Shown in pieces: positions 51,754-62,042 of a stretch of 64,000 nucleotides of DNA. Within the stretch, counting starts at the first letter, position 1. Every line of letters begins with the position of its first letter. The stretch is from Prostheceraeus crozeri (lineage: Eukaryota; Platyhelminthes; Polycladida; Euryleptidae), in assembly GCA_907163375.1 (NCBI GenBank), contig CAJQUW010006351.1, positions 62,001 to 126,000 on the forward strand. Reading direction: 5' to 3'. Both the position numbers and the translations under genes were made by a program. Under the pieces are notes generated by a model. That model saw only the letters and a list, made by a program, of their open reading frames with translations. It made no database searches and was not told the origin of the DNA.

Positions 51754-53151
51754 TTAACTCTTCATTCGGAAATGGAGTGTGATACTTGTCACAGCATCTT
51801 TATGAAAAGGAATCAACGCACCAGCATCGTCATAAATGGCAATATCAATTTGTGGGATGTAGTTTGATTTCAGCTTTGTATAATGCACTTTCTTGAAAGT
51901 ATGCTCAGATAAAATACTGCAGCTTTTTGGCTGGTATGGTATCATTGCTAGCAATGGAGCTTCAACACCTCCCACACGTACATCTTCACCAATATTGGAA
52001 TATATCTGAAAATAGTCAATACGACGCGATAGCGACATGTCTGCGCTAGCTTTGGTTACAGTACCACTTTTAAAGATATTTTGATCAAAACCTAAAATTT
52101 CCATTAGAGTTTTATCCATAATTAGTTCAATACCTTTTCCACTTATAGTGAGAGACAAAACACCTTCTTTTTCAGAAAATGAAATATGTTGCTCATTAAT
52201 CACTTCATTTAAATAATCTACAACCAATTTAACCGAAGTAATAATGCGAGGCATCAACACTCTTGTTTCATGTAAGATACCACCGAAAGGCTCTACACAC
52301 TTTCTGTATAAAGATACGGTCCATTCTGTATCAAATTGATTTGACCTTTCACATGGTAAATGTTGCATATCAAATTTTCCATGAACAGCTGCAGAATGAT
52401 GTCGTAAGAACTGATGAAAATCTTTTGAACAAACTAATACTAGATCATCATCATTTAATTTACTTATTGCAATATGATTAGATGATTTGATATAAGTCAA
52501 TGTTGCCACTTGTTTACCATCAACTCGAAGGAGATAATTAAATTTCTTCAATAATGTTTCAGGAGTCATGTTTGTCTTTCTTGGCTTAATCACAATCTTC
52601 TTCACCAACGTCTTCTCATTTCTTGGAATAAGATCTACATAATAAGCTTCCTCTCGATATATTAACTGTTTATGACCACTTATGTGGTAAATAACATTAA
52701 AATTATCATAGCTTGTTAAGGCGCTAGCGAGGTAACCTAAATCATTTCTTAAACTTGGACTTAAACCAACAATCCAATCTTTCTCAACTACATGATGTAC
52801 ATAATTATGATCATCATTGTGCGGAGTAAATTGGACAATATGTTTACACGCTTTATTCAAGAAATCATATATAAACTTTTTACATGATAAGAGATCTTTC
52901 TTTGGCCACTGTGGAATGTATACTCGGCAGCCCTTTTCACATTGGTAAGCAGCTGTACGTCTCATATTAATAGTCATCACCTCATGATCAAAAGTATAGA
53001 CACAGTTGCTATAAACAAGTTGAGTGACACCCACTTCCCAATTTCCATTTAGCTGTTGTGTATGATCAATGGGAGTAGAAAAGAGTGCGGCTCGATTACT
53101 AGCAAATCTATTTGCGGCCGCATTGCTAAGCAAAATATGATAAAACGACAT
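51754..53151 (-). CDS. putative minor virion protein, 465 aa (P2)
   Basis: Whole frame, about 97% identical to P1's 11,851-13,248. LNGNWEVGVTQLVY shared with the 516-aa paralogue. Divergent with 53,175 across 24 bp. Confidence 0.6.
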   Translation of the reverse strand: MSFYHILLSNAAANRFASNRAALFSTPIDHTQQLNGNWEVGVTQLVYSNCVYTFDHEVMTINMRRTAAYQCEKGCRVYIPQWPKKDLLSCKKFIYDFLNKACKHIVQFTPHNDDHNYVHHVVEKDWIVGLSPSLRNDLGYLASALTSYDNFNVIYHISGHKQLIYREEAYYVDLIPRNEKTLVKKIVIKPRKTNMTPETLLKKFNYLLRVDGKQVATLTYIKSSNHIAISKLNDDDLVLVCSKDFHQFLRHHSAAVHGKFDMQHLPCERSNQFDTEWTVSLYRKCVEPFGGILHETRVLMPRIITSVKLVVDYLNEVINEQHISFSEKEGVLSLTISGKGIELIMDKTLMEILGFDQNIFKSGTVTKASADMSLSRRIDYFQIYSNIGEDVRVGGVEAPLLAMIPYQPKSCSILSEHTFKKVHYTKLKSNYIPQIDIAIYDDAGALIPFHKDAVTSITLHFRMKS

Positions 53152-53174
53152 TTTGATATTGCTGATCTGCGACT

Positions 53175-53543
53175 TTGCATAACATCATGAAGACTTGGAT
53201 TTTGGACACTCTACAATATATCAGAGTTGATCGTGATGGAAACGTACATTTCAAAAATTCTCATGGTCATACATCAAGTGGTATTACATTAACATGGCGA
53301 CAATTTGTCAACCTCAATGATATCATGAGGGATTTGGAATATTTTGAAACATTAAGATTCATCTCCTTGGGTGATCAAGTTTGGCTTCAACATTACGGAA
53401 ATGAAATTCAAATCTGCCATTCTCATTCCGCAAACTGTTTCTCATTTCGCAAATACAATTGGGAGAAGTATAGAAGATACATACATCGCTCCATCATGAC
53501 ATTTATTCGTCGTGAGTTCATCGCCCTACTATGCAAATCTTAA
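53175..53543 (+). CDS. unknown 122-aa protein, tandem paralogue 1 (P2)
   Basis: Counterpart of 13,272-13,640 with about six substitutions. Blocks VDRDGNVHFK, DIMRDLEYF and WEKYRRYIHR are kept. Confidence 0.6.
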   Translation: MHNIMKTWILDTLQYIRVDRDGNVHFKNSHGHTSSGITLTWRQFVNLNDIMRDLEYFETLRFISLGDQVWLQHYGNEIQICHSHSANCFSFRKYNWEKYRRYIHRSIMTFIRREFIALLCKS

Positions 53544-53565
53544 TCAGACATGACTACCACGCACC

Positions 53566-54432
53566 ATGAGTTGGAAATTAGATTCCCTACAACGTATTGA
53601 AACGGATCATGATCGAAACGTCTATTTCAAAGATTCAACTGGAAATGTGAGAAGAGAGTTTGCTTTATCTTATCGTCATTTTCAATCTCTACATCATATC
53701 ATGAAGGATTTGAAATACTTTTATATGAAAAGACATTCACGTATTGGAAATCGCATCTGGTTGCGCGTCAACAAACGGCGAATTCAACTCTATCATTCCC
53801 AACTTCATACTAACTTCACATTTCATCAAGGTAGTTGGGAAAAGTATAAAAGGAAGGTACATCGCTCACTTTACTCATTCTTTCATCATGAAGCGCCATC
53901 GCTACACCATCGTCAACATTCTCCGTCGCTTCAGACTCTACACCAAAATCGATCTCACAACATTACACCAACACCTTCCAAACAGCAAGTATTACCCGGG
54001 CCGTCCTCACATGTTAGTGGTGAAGATGAACAATTCACGGAATCTTCAACTCTTCCCAAATGGGACTGTACAGATTCTCGGCGCCCTTTCTCATTCATCG
54101 GCGCAGTCAATGCGCTTAGAGCTACAGAGACTACTACGTCGGATATGGAGAGGGAGAGGTGTGTGATGTCGAATCTGACTGTGGACAATATGGTGATCTC
54201 TACTCAATTGAGTGAAAGTGTATCATTTTTGAAGATTCGTACCAGCAGTTACAATTTGTGTTATGAACCCGAACTTTTTCCTGCAGCTCTCATTAGTTGT
54301 TGGTTACCTGTGCATGTGGCAATCTTTCATAATAGTAAAGTGATCATTACTGGACTAAAATCTCACGTACAAGCAAATGTGATCCTAGACTATCTCATCG
54401 AGTATGTACGCACCCAGCGGATTGTAAAATAA
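53566..54432 (+). pseudogene. tandem paralogue 2 and TBP-like region (P2)
   Basis: Starts as the P1 protein at 13,663 (MSWKLDSLQRIETD). The TBP-like gene corresponding to P1's 13,985-14,530 lies within it from about 53,888, with YEPELFPAALI and IFHNSKVIITGLKS near the end. The TBP-like gene is broken here (about one break) while P1's is whole. Confidence 0.65.
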
Positions 54433-54459
54433 AAAACAATTTTTTCCAACATGATGTTT

Positions 54460-54921
54460 TCATTTCAAATCATGATAGAACTTACAAATCATTTTTTCAT
54501 TAGAAGATGGATTACATGAGAAGTTTTGAATAACAGATACAAATCGAGATACATGTAAACGTTTTAAGATGAAGTACAGTACAAAAGCACCACACGTTGA
54601 TGAAAGTGGATGTTGTAGTATGCGTTCATTTCGCTGATATTGACGCGTATGTTTTCTCAACCACTGCTGTGTTGGTATACTTGGAGGTTGAGCAAGAGAG
54701 TCAAATAGTTCACCACGTCGGTCTTCTCCAATAAAGATTGCTTTCCAATGCTCACCGCCTAAATTCTGCGAATGAGTGTTTAGCACAATAAAGATGGGAT
54801 AGTGATTTACTGCAGGTGGTAAGGTATCGAGTGAATAGACATTATCGAAAGCTTTCAACGTCGCTTCGTCTGCATTACGCTGCACTTTAGTCTTAATATC
54901 GTCAGCAGTCAACCAACTCAT
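54460..54921 (-). CDS. PRO: adenovirus-type cysteine protease (P2)
   Basis: Whole 153-aa frame with GGEHWKAI, GELFDSLA and STCGAFVLYF, two residues from P1. Overlaps the capsid stop by one base. Confidence 0.9.
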   Translation of the reverse strand: MSWLTADDIKTKVQRNADEATLKAFDNVYSLDTLPPAVNHYPIFIVLNTHSQNLGGEHWKAIFIGEDRRGELFDSLAQPPSIPTQQWLRKHTRQYQRNERILQHPLSSTCGAFVLYFILKRLHVSRFVSVIQNFSCNPSSNEKMICKFYHDLK

Positions 54922-56198
54922 TAACGATTATACTGAAGAATCACGTCACGATACTTTGTAATTTCAATATTTGAATCGAAGACTGCATAAATTAATACAT
55001 TGATCGTCTCAGGTAGTGTTCTTTTGAACGTCAAATCCAAACGAATATTATGAGGCACGTTCGCTTGACGATAGGGGGCACTAATATCGCTGTCAGCAGT
55101 CAAATCAAATGCATAAATAGTATATCCACTCTTAAACTCTTTCATAGTCAGTCCGTTGGTGTCATCCGTATTGTAAAAGCCAAAGACATCCATAAAATCA
55201 ACATAACTGCGCATAAATTGATCCGCAGCAAAATCTGGTTTGTAGGGTGGACCAGGATGACTCACACCATTTACACGTAAAGCAATTTCACTTAACTGAT
55301 TGTGTTTAAAATTGAAAGGATTCTTCTTTATATTACCATTAAATGCATCATTTTCAACCATTGCCACCATGAGGAGCTTTGGTGCTTCCGATGGAAAGAG
55401 GCCATCTTTCATGAAACTCTTTTGATCTTTCGGATTTGTAAAGGTGAGAAGCTTTGTATGCTGAACGGGGTAAATGGCATTTTGGCGGTTAAGGCCTCCA
55501 GCATGCCCTCTAATGACACTTGGATTCGGTACTACTCGACGAATGTAAAGTGCAATATCTTCCACATGAATTCTAAAATTGTCAACTTTAGCAAATGCAT
55601 TCAGCGCAAATTCAGGCTTATTCAATGTCAGCTTGAGTCGCATGCTGGTATTACAGAGTAAAAACTTTGACTGTCTAAAGAAGTCTAAATTCAGCGGACC
55701 ATATAGCTGACATACTCTACTATCTTTAATCATAGCAGATCGCTTTACAAAGCCACTGTTTGTTTCAACATCCAATTTTCCTGCTTCATCTCTGTACCAT
55801 CCCATGGCTTTCATATGACTTTTTTGTGCTGCTGGATGAAACTGTGATACATGATTGAAATATGATTTATAGGGATAATCGCTTTGACCACCTTCCACCT
55901 GCTGCTCTCCAATCGTTAGAGAAACATCGCGAAGTAATGTAGTCAATGGTAAATTGTTCAGTCCAACTTTATGTGTATCGTCAATAGCAGTTCCATCTGC
56001 TTGCTGAATTCTAAACCTCAAATCAGCCATCGCATAACTCAAATCTATGTAGTCATCACTACCACCAGGAATAACAAATTCAATGGGGCCAGCATTCTCA
56101 GCTGTTCGAGGATGATAATCTACAATACTTGAACTAAGAATATCTGTCTGTATGGCTTGTTGATCAAACAAACAAAACCCGGAAGTTTTACACTCCAT
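54921..56198 (-). CDS. MCP: major capsid protein candidate (P2)
   Basis: Whole 425-aa frame with the F54H12.2-like blocks seen in P1 (PGGSDDYIDLSYAM, LTIGEQQVEGGQSDYPYK). About six differences, mostly conservative. Confidence 0.72.
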   Translation of the reverse strand: MECKTSGFCLFDQQAIQTDILSSSIVDYHPRTAENAGPIEFVIPGGSDDYIDLSYAMADLRFRIQQADGTAIDDTHKVGLNNLPLTTLLRDVSLTIGEQQVEGGQSDYPYKSYFNHVSQFHPAAQKSHMKAMGWYRDEAGKLDVETNSGFVKRSAMIKDSRVCQLYGPLNLDFFRQSKFLLCNTSMRLKLTLNKPEFALNAFAKVDNFRIHVEDIALYIRRVVPNPSVIRGHAGGLNRQNAIYPVQHTKLLTFTNPKDQKSFMKDGLFPSEAPKLLMVAMVENDAFNGNIKKNPFNFKHNQLSEIALRVNGVSHPGPPYKPDFAADQFMRSYVDFMDVFGFYNTDDTNGLTMKEFKSGYTIYAFDLTADSDISAPYRQANVPHNIRLDLTFKRTLPETINVLIYAVFDSNIEITKYRDVILQYNR

Positions 56199-56655
56199 AA
56201 TTAGAAGTTATGGCAGCGTCGTCGTTTAGCGCCTGATGAATGATTAGAGCCTCTGCGACGTTTGCGTGAATGCCTTTTGACTGAAGATCGCACCTTACCA
56301 GCTCCGCGATGTTTCCTCCTTCCTTTTTCATTCGTTTAGGTGATTTCTTTCCTTGAGTAACACCAGCAAAGGTCTGCTTCAATGTTTTTAAACCGCGTTC
56401 CTTCCCACGATTCAACAAAATGCTCTTAAAACTTCTACCTCTGGAAAGATCACTAGCAACATCACCAGCAAAGCCAACGGCATTACTTAAAACATTTCGT
56501 TTTAAAGATCTACCGACATTGGATATGAGAGGTGCTACAACAGATTTCAGTGCACCAAGTATGCTACCTCCACGTTGGCGGCGAGCGCCGATGTAAATTT
56601 GTCCTCCACCACTTACATAGGAGGGTCGTGAATAAAATGAGGCAATTGGATTCAT
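56188..56655 (-). pseudogene. basic core-like protein (P2)
   Basis: First two thirds as in P1 (SGGGQIYIGARRQRGGS), then a different C-terminus from P1's Arg-rich tail. Taken as a degraded copy with about one break. Confidence 0.55.
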
Positions 56656-56696
56656 AGCTCAAACCCTAAACATTGTTAGTTACAACTTTGCATGAA

Positions 56697-57902
56697 TCAC
56701 TGTCGATCACTTAGATGAAAGCTGTCGGCACGACGCATCCAAGAGTTCATACTTGAAGGATAACCAGTCCATTTAACAAGACACCATTCTTCACCTTGCC
56801 GTTTTTTACATCGAATGATTTTCTCTACCAAATATGTTTCACTTTCAGTGACTACCTCAATCTCATCGCGGTAAAAGCTACCCTCAATTTCTTCATTATC
56901 GTTATCTTTCAACTTGTAGGTGGTCGGAGAGTCTTTTTGATTAATCCTTGATACTGTAAATACCTCTGTCCAATTCGGAAGGTACCCTTCAGCAAAAACA
57001 CTCTTCACTTTTGAGATACGAACTTTATCACCAATTTTCACATGAGTGCGTTTACGTTGGAATGATTCGCGCACTTTATCTACATTGTCAGCATTTACAT
57101 CTACTGGTCTGAGTCCAATAGAACGATGGATAGAGTGATTGTAGGCATGGAGTGTATCTTGTAGAACCTTTGTCCAATTCTGTGTCAAGTTGGCAGTAAA
57201 ATGTCGCCACAAGCGATTCTTTAATGTGCGATTAAAACGTTCAACGAGTGCAGCTTTATAAGCACTCTTTACACTAAACAACTCAATGTCATGCCTCTCA
57301 AATAATCTTCTCACATGCTGATTTTCAAACTCTTTTCCTTGATCACTCTGAATTCTTTTTGGAATGCGACCTTCTCGAAAAATTGTTTGGAATGCTTTTG
57401 CTACTCCTTTCCCTTCTTTAGTTTTTAAAGGTTGAGCCCACGCATAACGCGAGAAGATAACAATGACGGTTAAAATAAAATTATTGCCCGAGTTATGTTT
57501 TGAAATGGAGGCAACATCACACAAATCTGCTTGCCACTGTTCATCGATGTCATGAACAACATAATGGCGGGTGCGGTACTTCTTTTTCGCTTGTTTGTGG
57601 AGTGTATAGGTAGCCTGACCCTTTAACCATCGTTTCACTTGTGATTGTGGAAGACCACTCGCTTTTGATAATTTCTTGATAGATGCAAATCCTGCCGGAT
57701 GTTTTACATCATAATAGATTGACTTCAAACGTTCAGTCGATGACGACTGACTCTTTTTTCTCCTTCTCCTCTTTTTGTTTTCTTGCCTTTCTACATTTAA
57801 AACAACTGCAGCATTTAGCTTTAACGGTTTTGCGATCGTGTTCACATTGCTTAGGGGTTTCATTGTGAGAGCTGGCGCAGCAAGTGCAAGTGACAACGAC
57901 AT
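56697..57902 (-). CDS. INT: retroviral-type integrase with chromodomain, 401 aa (P2)
   Basis: One continuous frame. N-terminal basic helix region (KASGLPQSQVKRWLKG), rve core (WQADLCDV, QSDQGKEFEN, VERFNRTLKNRLW), SH3-like part (VKIGDKVRISKVK) and C-terminal chromodomain (VEKIIRCKKRQ, WCLVKWTGYP). The domain order is that of Polinton integrases. The chromodomain may steer insertion to marked chromatin. Confidence 0.93.
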   Translation of the reverse strand: MSLSLALAAPALTMKPLSNVNTIAKPLKLNAAVVLNVERQENKKRRRRKKSQSSSTERLKSIYYDVKHPAGFASIKKLSKASGLPQSQVKRWLKGQATYTLHKQAKKKYRTRHYVVHDIDEQWQADLCDVASISKHNSGNNFILTVIVIFSRYAWAQPLKTKEGKGVAKAFQTIFREGRIPKRIQSDQGKEFENQHVRRLFERHDIELFSVKSAYKAALVERFNRTLKNRLWRHFTANLTQNWTKVLQDTLHAYNHSIHRSIGLRPVDVNADNVDKVRESFQRKRTHVKIGDKVRISKVKSVFAEGYLPNWTEVFTVSRINQKDSPTTYKLKDNDNEEIEGSFYRDEIEVVTESETYLVEKIIRCKKRQGEEWCLVKWTGYPSSMNSWMRRADSFHLSDRQ

Positions 57903-57948
57903 TCACCTCTGGCGGCTCATTACATGGCAAGCAACACATCTGCTTCAT
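57733..57948 (-). CDS. small Cys-rich protein overlapping the integrase start (P2)
   Basis: 71-aa counterpart of 17,841-18,053, with CTCCASSH and KCRKARKQK; two Cys differ from P1. Confidence 0.42.
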   Translation of the reverse strand: MKQMCCLPCNEPPEVNVVVTCTCCASSHNETPKQCEHDRKTVKAKCCSCFKCRKARKQKEEKEKKESVVID

Positions 57949-58011
57949 ATTAATAGTCTGAGAACATGTATTTCCTGGGAGGAGCTGTTTTACGTTTTCC
58001 TTTTACTAGTT

Positions 58012-58641
58012 TTAGTGGTGATGTAGATCTACGTCGAGTTCTTCCTCTTGTTTGCTTAGTGAGTGTGGGAGGGATGTAGCAGGTGACGTCTTAAACCAAT
58101 TTGTTGGCATTTTCATCGCCTGAAGCATTGGAGCAGTAGCCACTGTTGAATCAAGTTCTTTCAATGTCTCATTATTCAAAGCAAATTTTGGCACATTATG
58201 CTTTTTCAATAGTTTAAGAAAGTATGACCAACCAGGTGGAACATAGCCCTGACGGCGCTTTCTACGTGTCGCATACTGAATCAAGTCTTCATAACGTGAA
58301 GCATCAATCACTTTATTTTCATCTGTAATGATTTCTCCTCTATCATTTACATTGAGATGGGGTTCAATACTGTTGAAAAGAGATATGGCATGTGCGCGAG
58401 ATGCTAAAGGTGTAGCAGTCGATACAGAGTCACGCATCTTATTCTTCAAGTTTTTCAATTGCTCAACAGTTTCCGATTGTAATAATACAGCACGATGTGG
58501 ATCTTTGATGTGAACATTTTGCTGATAATCTATTTCTTTCCTATACATTTGATTTGCAAGAGGTTGCTTTACTTGCTGCATGGCAGTCAATTGTACATAT
58601 TCATCCTGAGGAATAACAATCATGCGAGAATAAGAACTCAT
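58012..58641 (-). pseudogene. conserved Polinton protein of unknown function (P2)
   Basis: Counterpart of 18,055-18,747 (NDRGEIITDENKVI, RRQGYVPPGW) with a different, shorter C-terminus. About one break. Confidence 0.58.
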
Positions 58642-58781
58642 AGTTTGTAGATAATCATGGGAGTTTTCAAAATATCACTTCGAAATCTAAATTCTTCCGG
58701 ACACTCTTCCGTAAAGTCAATGAATAAGTAACCGTATGGTTTTTCAGTAGCTGCTTGAAAAATTTCAATTAAGGCTTTTGA

Positions 58782-59303
58782 TCATCTGGGTGCAACTTGT
58801 CGCGCTAAAATTTCAAATTGACTTTTATCTCGCGGATTCTTGAAAATAGCATAATAGTGTGTATTCAGGTTTCGTGTACGAGCTTCTTTTCCATCAGGAA
58901 ACAAATTTTGTGTGATATAGATGATAAAGCACCTTTTATGATGTGCTGCACGAGTGAACATATCTGTAACATCTTTTGAATTCTTACTTTCTTTTAATAA
59001 ATCATCCAATACAACAACATCATTAGACTGAAGTTTATCCACTGCAATAATTCCTTCATGTCGAATAAAGTTGCGACTTTGCAATTCCTGAAATAGCGAC
59101 GGTTGATAAATACCATAACACCAAATCACTCGATTGATAGGTTCCTTAAACAACTCCCTTCTTTTATCCAATAAATTCAGCGTGAAAACAGTTTTACCTG
59201 CATGAGATGGACCTGATACAGTCAGAACTTTATCACATTGAAGTCTGAAATCCATTTTAATACTTTGAGATTCAACATTTGCATAATTAACGCTTAGAGC
59301 CAA
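58782..59303 (-). CDS. ATP: FtsK/HerA-type packaging ATPase (P2)
   Basis: SGPSHAGKT, VVVLDDLLK and IIYITQN kept; three or so differences from P1. Confidence 0.85.
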   Translation of the reverse strand: MALSVNYANVESQSIKMDFRLQCDKVLTVSGPSHAGKTVFTLNLLDKRRELFKEPINRVIWCYGIYQPSLFQELQSRNFIRHEGIIAVDKLQSNDVVVLDDLLKESKNSKDVTDMFTRAAHHKRCFIIYITQNLFPDGKEARTRNLNTHYYAIFKNPRDKSQFEILARQVAPR

Positions 59304-59637
59304 AGATATTACCCAATAGGTTGCCCACGACAGGAGCTAACATTGGAAGTATTGCTGAAAGGAAACCGCCCTTTTGTGTTAGAGTTTTCCTCTTTCTTTG
59401 AAGGGTGACTTTAGGATTGGAGATGAAACGCAATTTTGTGGCATATCGCTTAAGTAACTTTCGTTGTTTTGGTGCTAATTTCTTCGTCCTCAACTTTCTG
59501 ACATGAGAAATAATTTCACGAATGAATTTATCGTTGGCATGTCGTATAGCATTGTATCGCTGATTTGCTTTCATTCGTCGGAGAGCTTGAATGGCTGAAG
59601 AAAACTTTGAAGACTTTTGACTTTTACGTTTCGCCAT
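59287..59637 (-). CDS. basic Polinton protein with hydrophobic tail (P2)
   Basis: Counterpart of 19,393-19,743: KLAPKQRKLLKRYA and GGFLSAILPMLAP. Confidence 0.6.
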   Translation of the reverse strand: MAKRKSQKSSKFSSAIQALRRMKANQRYNAIRHANDKFIREIISHVRKLRTKKLAPKQRKLLKRYATKLRFISNPKVTLQRKRKTLTQKGGFLSAILPMLAPVVGNLLGNIFGSKR

Positions 59638-59688
59638 TTTCCGTGTTAGTCTTTGCTAAAACCTATCTTTACCACATTTGCATAGGTA

Positions 59689-60018
59689 CTAACTATTGCG
59701 ACATAAGTGACACTCGAAATGAGCAATATCACAGTGGTTACATTTGCAAAGTTGAATGCAATTACGTATGAAACAGCGTTGACAAAAAGCGTGCTTACAT
59801 CTCTTGAAGATGCGCTTTTCATTTCCATCCTTTCGCTTACATACATCACAACACATAGTTTCACCGTTACTGATGTCTATAGCAAGTCTTTTTGAAGATA
59901 TGAATTTGCTAGCCTTTTCTAAATAATAGACGCATGTATAGAAGGAATATACTTCGAGAGTGAGCAGACATAGCTCGAAAACCAGTTGTGCTACAATCAA
60001 GTACCACTGCATTTTCAA
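59689..60018 (-). CDS. membrane-anchored RING-like protein (P2)
   Basis: Counterpart of 19,795-20,124, with the hydrophobic start and the CKHAFCQRC cluster kept. Confidence 0.5.
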   Translation of the reverse strand: MKMQWYLIVAQLVFELCLLTLEVYSFYTCVYYLEKASKFISSKRLAIDISNGETMCCDVCKRKDGNEKRIFKRCKHAFCQRCFIRNCIQLCKCNHCDIAHFECHLCRNS

Positions 60019-60425
60019 TTTTTCTTTATGGAAAGTTGAATGTGAATATCTGAAATCGCTTCAATCACTAGACTGCTACCATGATGGTTAAATGCGTTAA
60101 GACGTTCAGCAATTTTTATCATATGTCTTTTAAAAAATTCTTCGGGGTGATCTACTACTTCCATTGAATAAGAAGCAAAATGGAAAGAGCGACTTTCCAC
60201 CTCTTCCTTTCCAAAATGACTAAACTTAATTTTCGCAACTAATCGCGCCATGACAATGCTATCAGAGAATGTATTCATTAACTCTAGAAATAGAGTGCTA
60301 GCATCATCGACCACTGCTTCGATGTCGGTCTCATCTTTATGAAAATTTATCACATAATCTTGAACAGCTCCTTTTAAACTTTGCCTATGAAAATGTAATG
60401 TTCCGCAGTCGTTTGAGAAAGACAT
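60015..60425 (-). CDS. stand-alone paralogue of the pPolB N-terminal domain (P2)
   Basis: Whole 136-aa frame, a few residues from P1. EVVDHPEEFFKRH block kept. Confidence 0.6.
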   Translation of the reverse strand: MSFSNDCGTLHFHRQSLKGAVQDYVINFHKDETDIEAVVDDASTLFLELMNTFSDSIVMARLVAKIKFSHFGKEEVESRSFHFASYSMEVVDHPEEFFKRHMIKIAERLNAFNHHGSSLVIEAISDIHIQLSIKKN

Positions 60426-60509
60426 GATCGCCCTTTATCTAACCCATCCATTGCATGAAAACAACTCTTCTCATAGTAACATTTATTGAATAATGGTAAC
60501 AAGCATGCA

Positions 60510-61025
60510 TTATAAATCAATGGTTTGAAACAGATAAAATAGATACAGCTGGTAACTATCATACAGCGAGCAATGATGACCATACAGGACTTTGGCAGTG
60601 TTGAGGTAAGGAGGAAAGAAGCATTGGTTATGAACGTAGCTACTACAACGAACAGACAAATCCTTAAAACGTTTCGTGACTTCATGGTAGTGTTGATTCA
60701 CTCTACTATCCCAAGGCGGGAGCAAAATGTCATCAATGATTAGATTGGGAAATACTTTCCTCTCCTTACCAGGATTATTACAAAAGATGCGTATAACATT
60801 GAAAGCAGCTAACCATCGTTTAAAGTCAATAAGAAGAGCACTCTCACAAGAAAAGCCATAGTCTTGCAAATATTTCAGATTAAGTCCATGAATGTGTTTT
60901 CTCGCCCATTGATCAACATTGGGATCGCAGTTGGCATGTTGATGATAGACACTGACAATCTGATATGTCCAATTGTTCATAGCAATAGCACTGAGCTCCT
61001 GTACAGGTTCACCCTCACAATCCAT
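60510..61025 (-). CDS. putative DEDD-type exonuclease, 171 aa (P2)
   Basis: Whole frame starting MDCEGEPVQELSAIAM (D-x-E, motif I), then ARKHIHGLNLKYL, LLIDFKRWL, IRIFCNNPGKE (possible motif II region) and PPWDSRVNQHYHEVTKRFKD (possible motif III region with the H and D). The order fits DEDD exonucleases of the RNase T/Epsilon type, though motif II and III residues are uncertain. A short N-terminal piece upstream of the ATG (codons for IIIF) would complete the first strand, so an upstream exon or start is possible. Role may be trimming RNA or DNA 3' ends. Confidence 0.5.
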   Translation of the reverse strand: MDCEGEPVQELSAIAMNNWTYQIVSVYHQHANCDPNVDQWARKHIHGLNLKYLQDYGFSCESALLIDFKRWLAAFNVIRIFCNNPGKERKVFPNLIIDDILLPPWDSRVNQHYHEVTKRFKDLSVRCSSYVHNQCFFPPYLNTAKVLYGHHCSLYDSYQLYLFYLFQTIDL

Positions 61026-61077
61026 AAAAATGATGATAGAAGCCTAAAACGGAAATTTACACATCTAAGGAAACGTT

Positions 61078-61326
61078 CTATAACATATTACAAAATGAAG
61101 AATTACATCGATGCTTTTCACGACAAAATACACAAATGATATGATGGCAACGAAGAAGTAAAATGTATCTAATAAGACCACGTCTACGACACTCAAAGCA
61201 CATAAGCGAATTGTCATAGGGTAGAGTTAGGAAAGGACTAGTAATTCTCCTTCTTTGATTTGCGTTTTGATGTAGCATTCTTCTCCGACTTGCGCTTCGT
61301 ACCACTGCTGTTAAGGATTTGATCAA
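61078..61326 (-). CDS. small RING-like zinc protein (P2)
   Basis: Identical to P1's 21,200-21,448 at protein level (MCFECRRR, LRCHHIICVFC). Confidence 0.45.
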   Translation of the reverse strand: MIKSLTAVVRSASRRRMLHQNANQRRRITSPFLTLPYDNSLMCFECRRRGLIRYILLLRCHHIICVFCREKHRCNSSFCNML

Positions 61327-62021
61327 TTATGTCGTCCACGTTGGGTGGTTTCGGAATATATAAAATGGATTCCATATGCATGGAGAGAGAGGCTATTTTA
61401 TTATCCTTGTGTCGACCATAATATAGCCCATTCACTTTGAAAAGGATATCCCAAGTACCTTCTCCGAGCTCGTCGCATGTGATGGGTGTTGAATGATCTC
61501 CCTCCTTCTTATAGTAAGTGCACCAATGTGATACCGGTAGGCAAATGTGATTACCATCCCAAATCTTTCTATAGGGAGTATCCTTGTCATCTCTAGCCTT
61601 CCACTCTTGAGCAAGAGGAGTAGGAATGTCCATATTTAATGTCACGTACTCCTCAATAATATCAAGTTGGTGGCGAATGTACGGACTCACGGGGATCAGT
61701 ATGTAGTCCCCATACTGATTGTGCATTATCTTGACATCCGTGGAAGGGAGCATTCCCGTTTGGAGTACTACGCCATGATCGTCATAACGCAAGACTTGTT
61801 TAAATTTACGCTGTAGCGGTGTAGGATTATGTACCTTGGTTGTTTCTTCCACTGGCCTCAGTTGTAGATGATCTGATCGTAGCGAACCTTGTAACGTTTG
61901 ACCGCCATTTTGTCCTACTAGTGCAGCAGATGGAGTAGATGCCTGAAAATGAAAAAGATTGTATTAAGTTTACGTTGAAGGGAGGAGAGGGAGGAGAGGG
62001 AGGAAAGTAGCGACTTACCAT
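61238..62021 (-). CDS. spliced right-end gene (P2)
   Basis: ATG at 62,021-62,019, donor at once, intron 61,943-62,018 (76 bp, longer than P1's by an extra GGAGGAGAG-type repeat), then the exon with MEETTKVHN. About ten substitutions from P1. Its promoter is separated from it by the insertion at 62,043-63,830. Confidence 0.63.
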
Positions 62022-62042
62022 TTTAGTTGGATAATAGAATAG

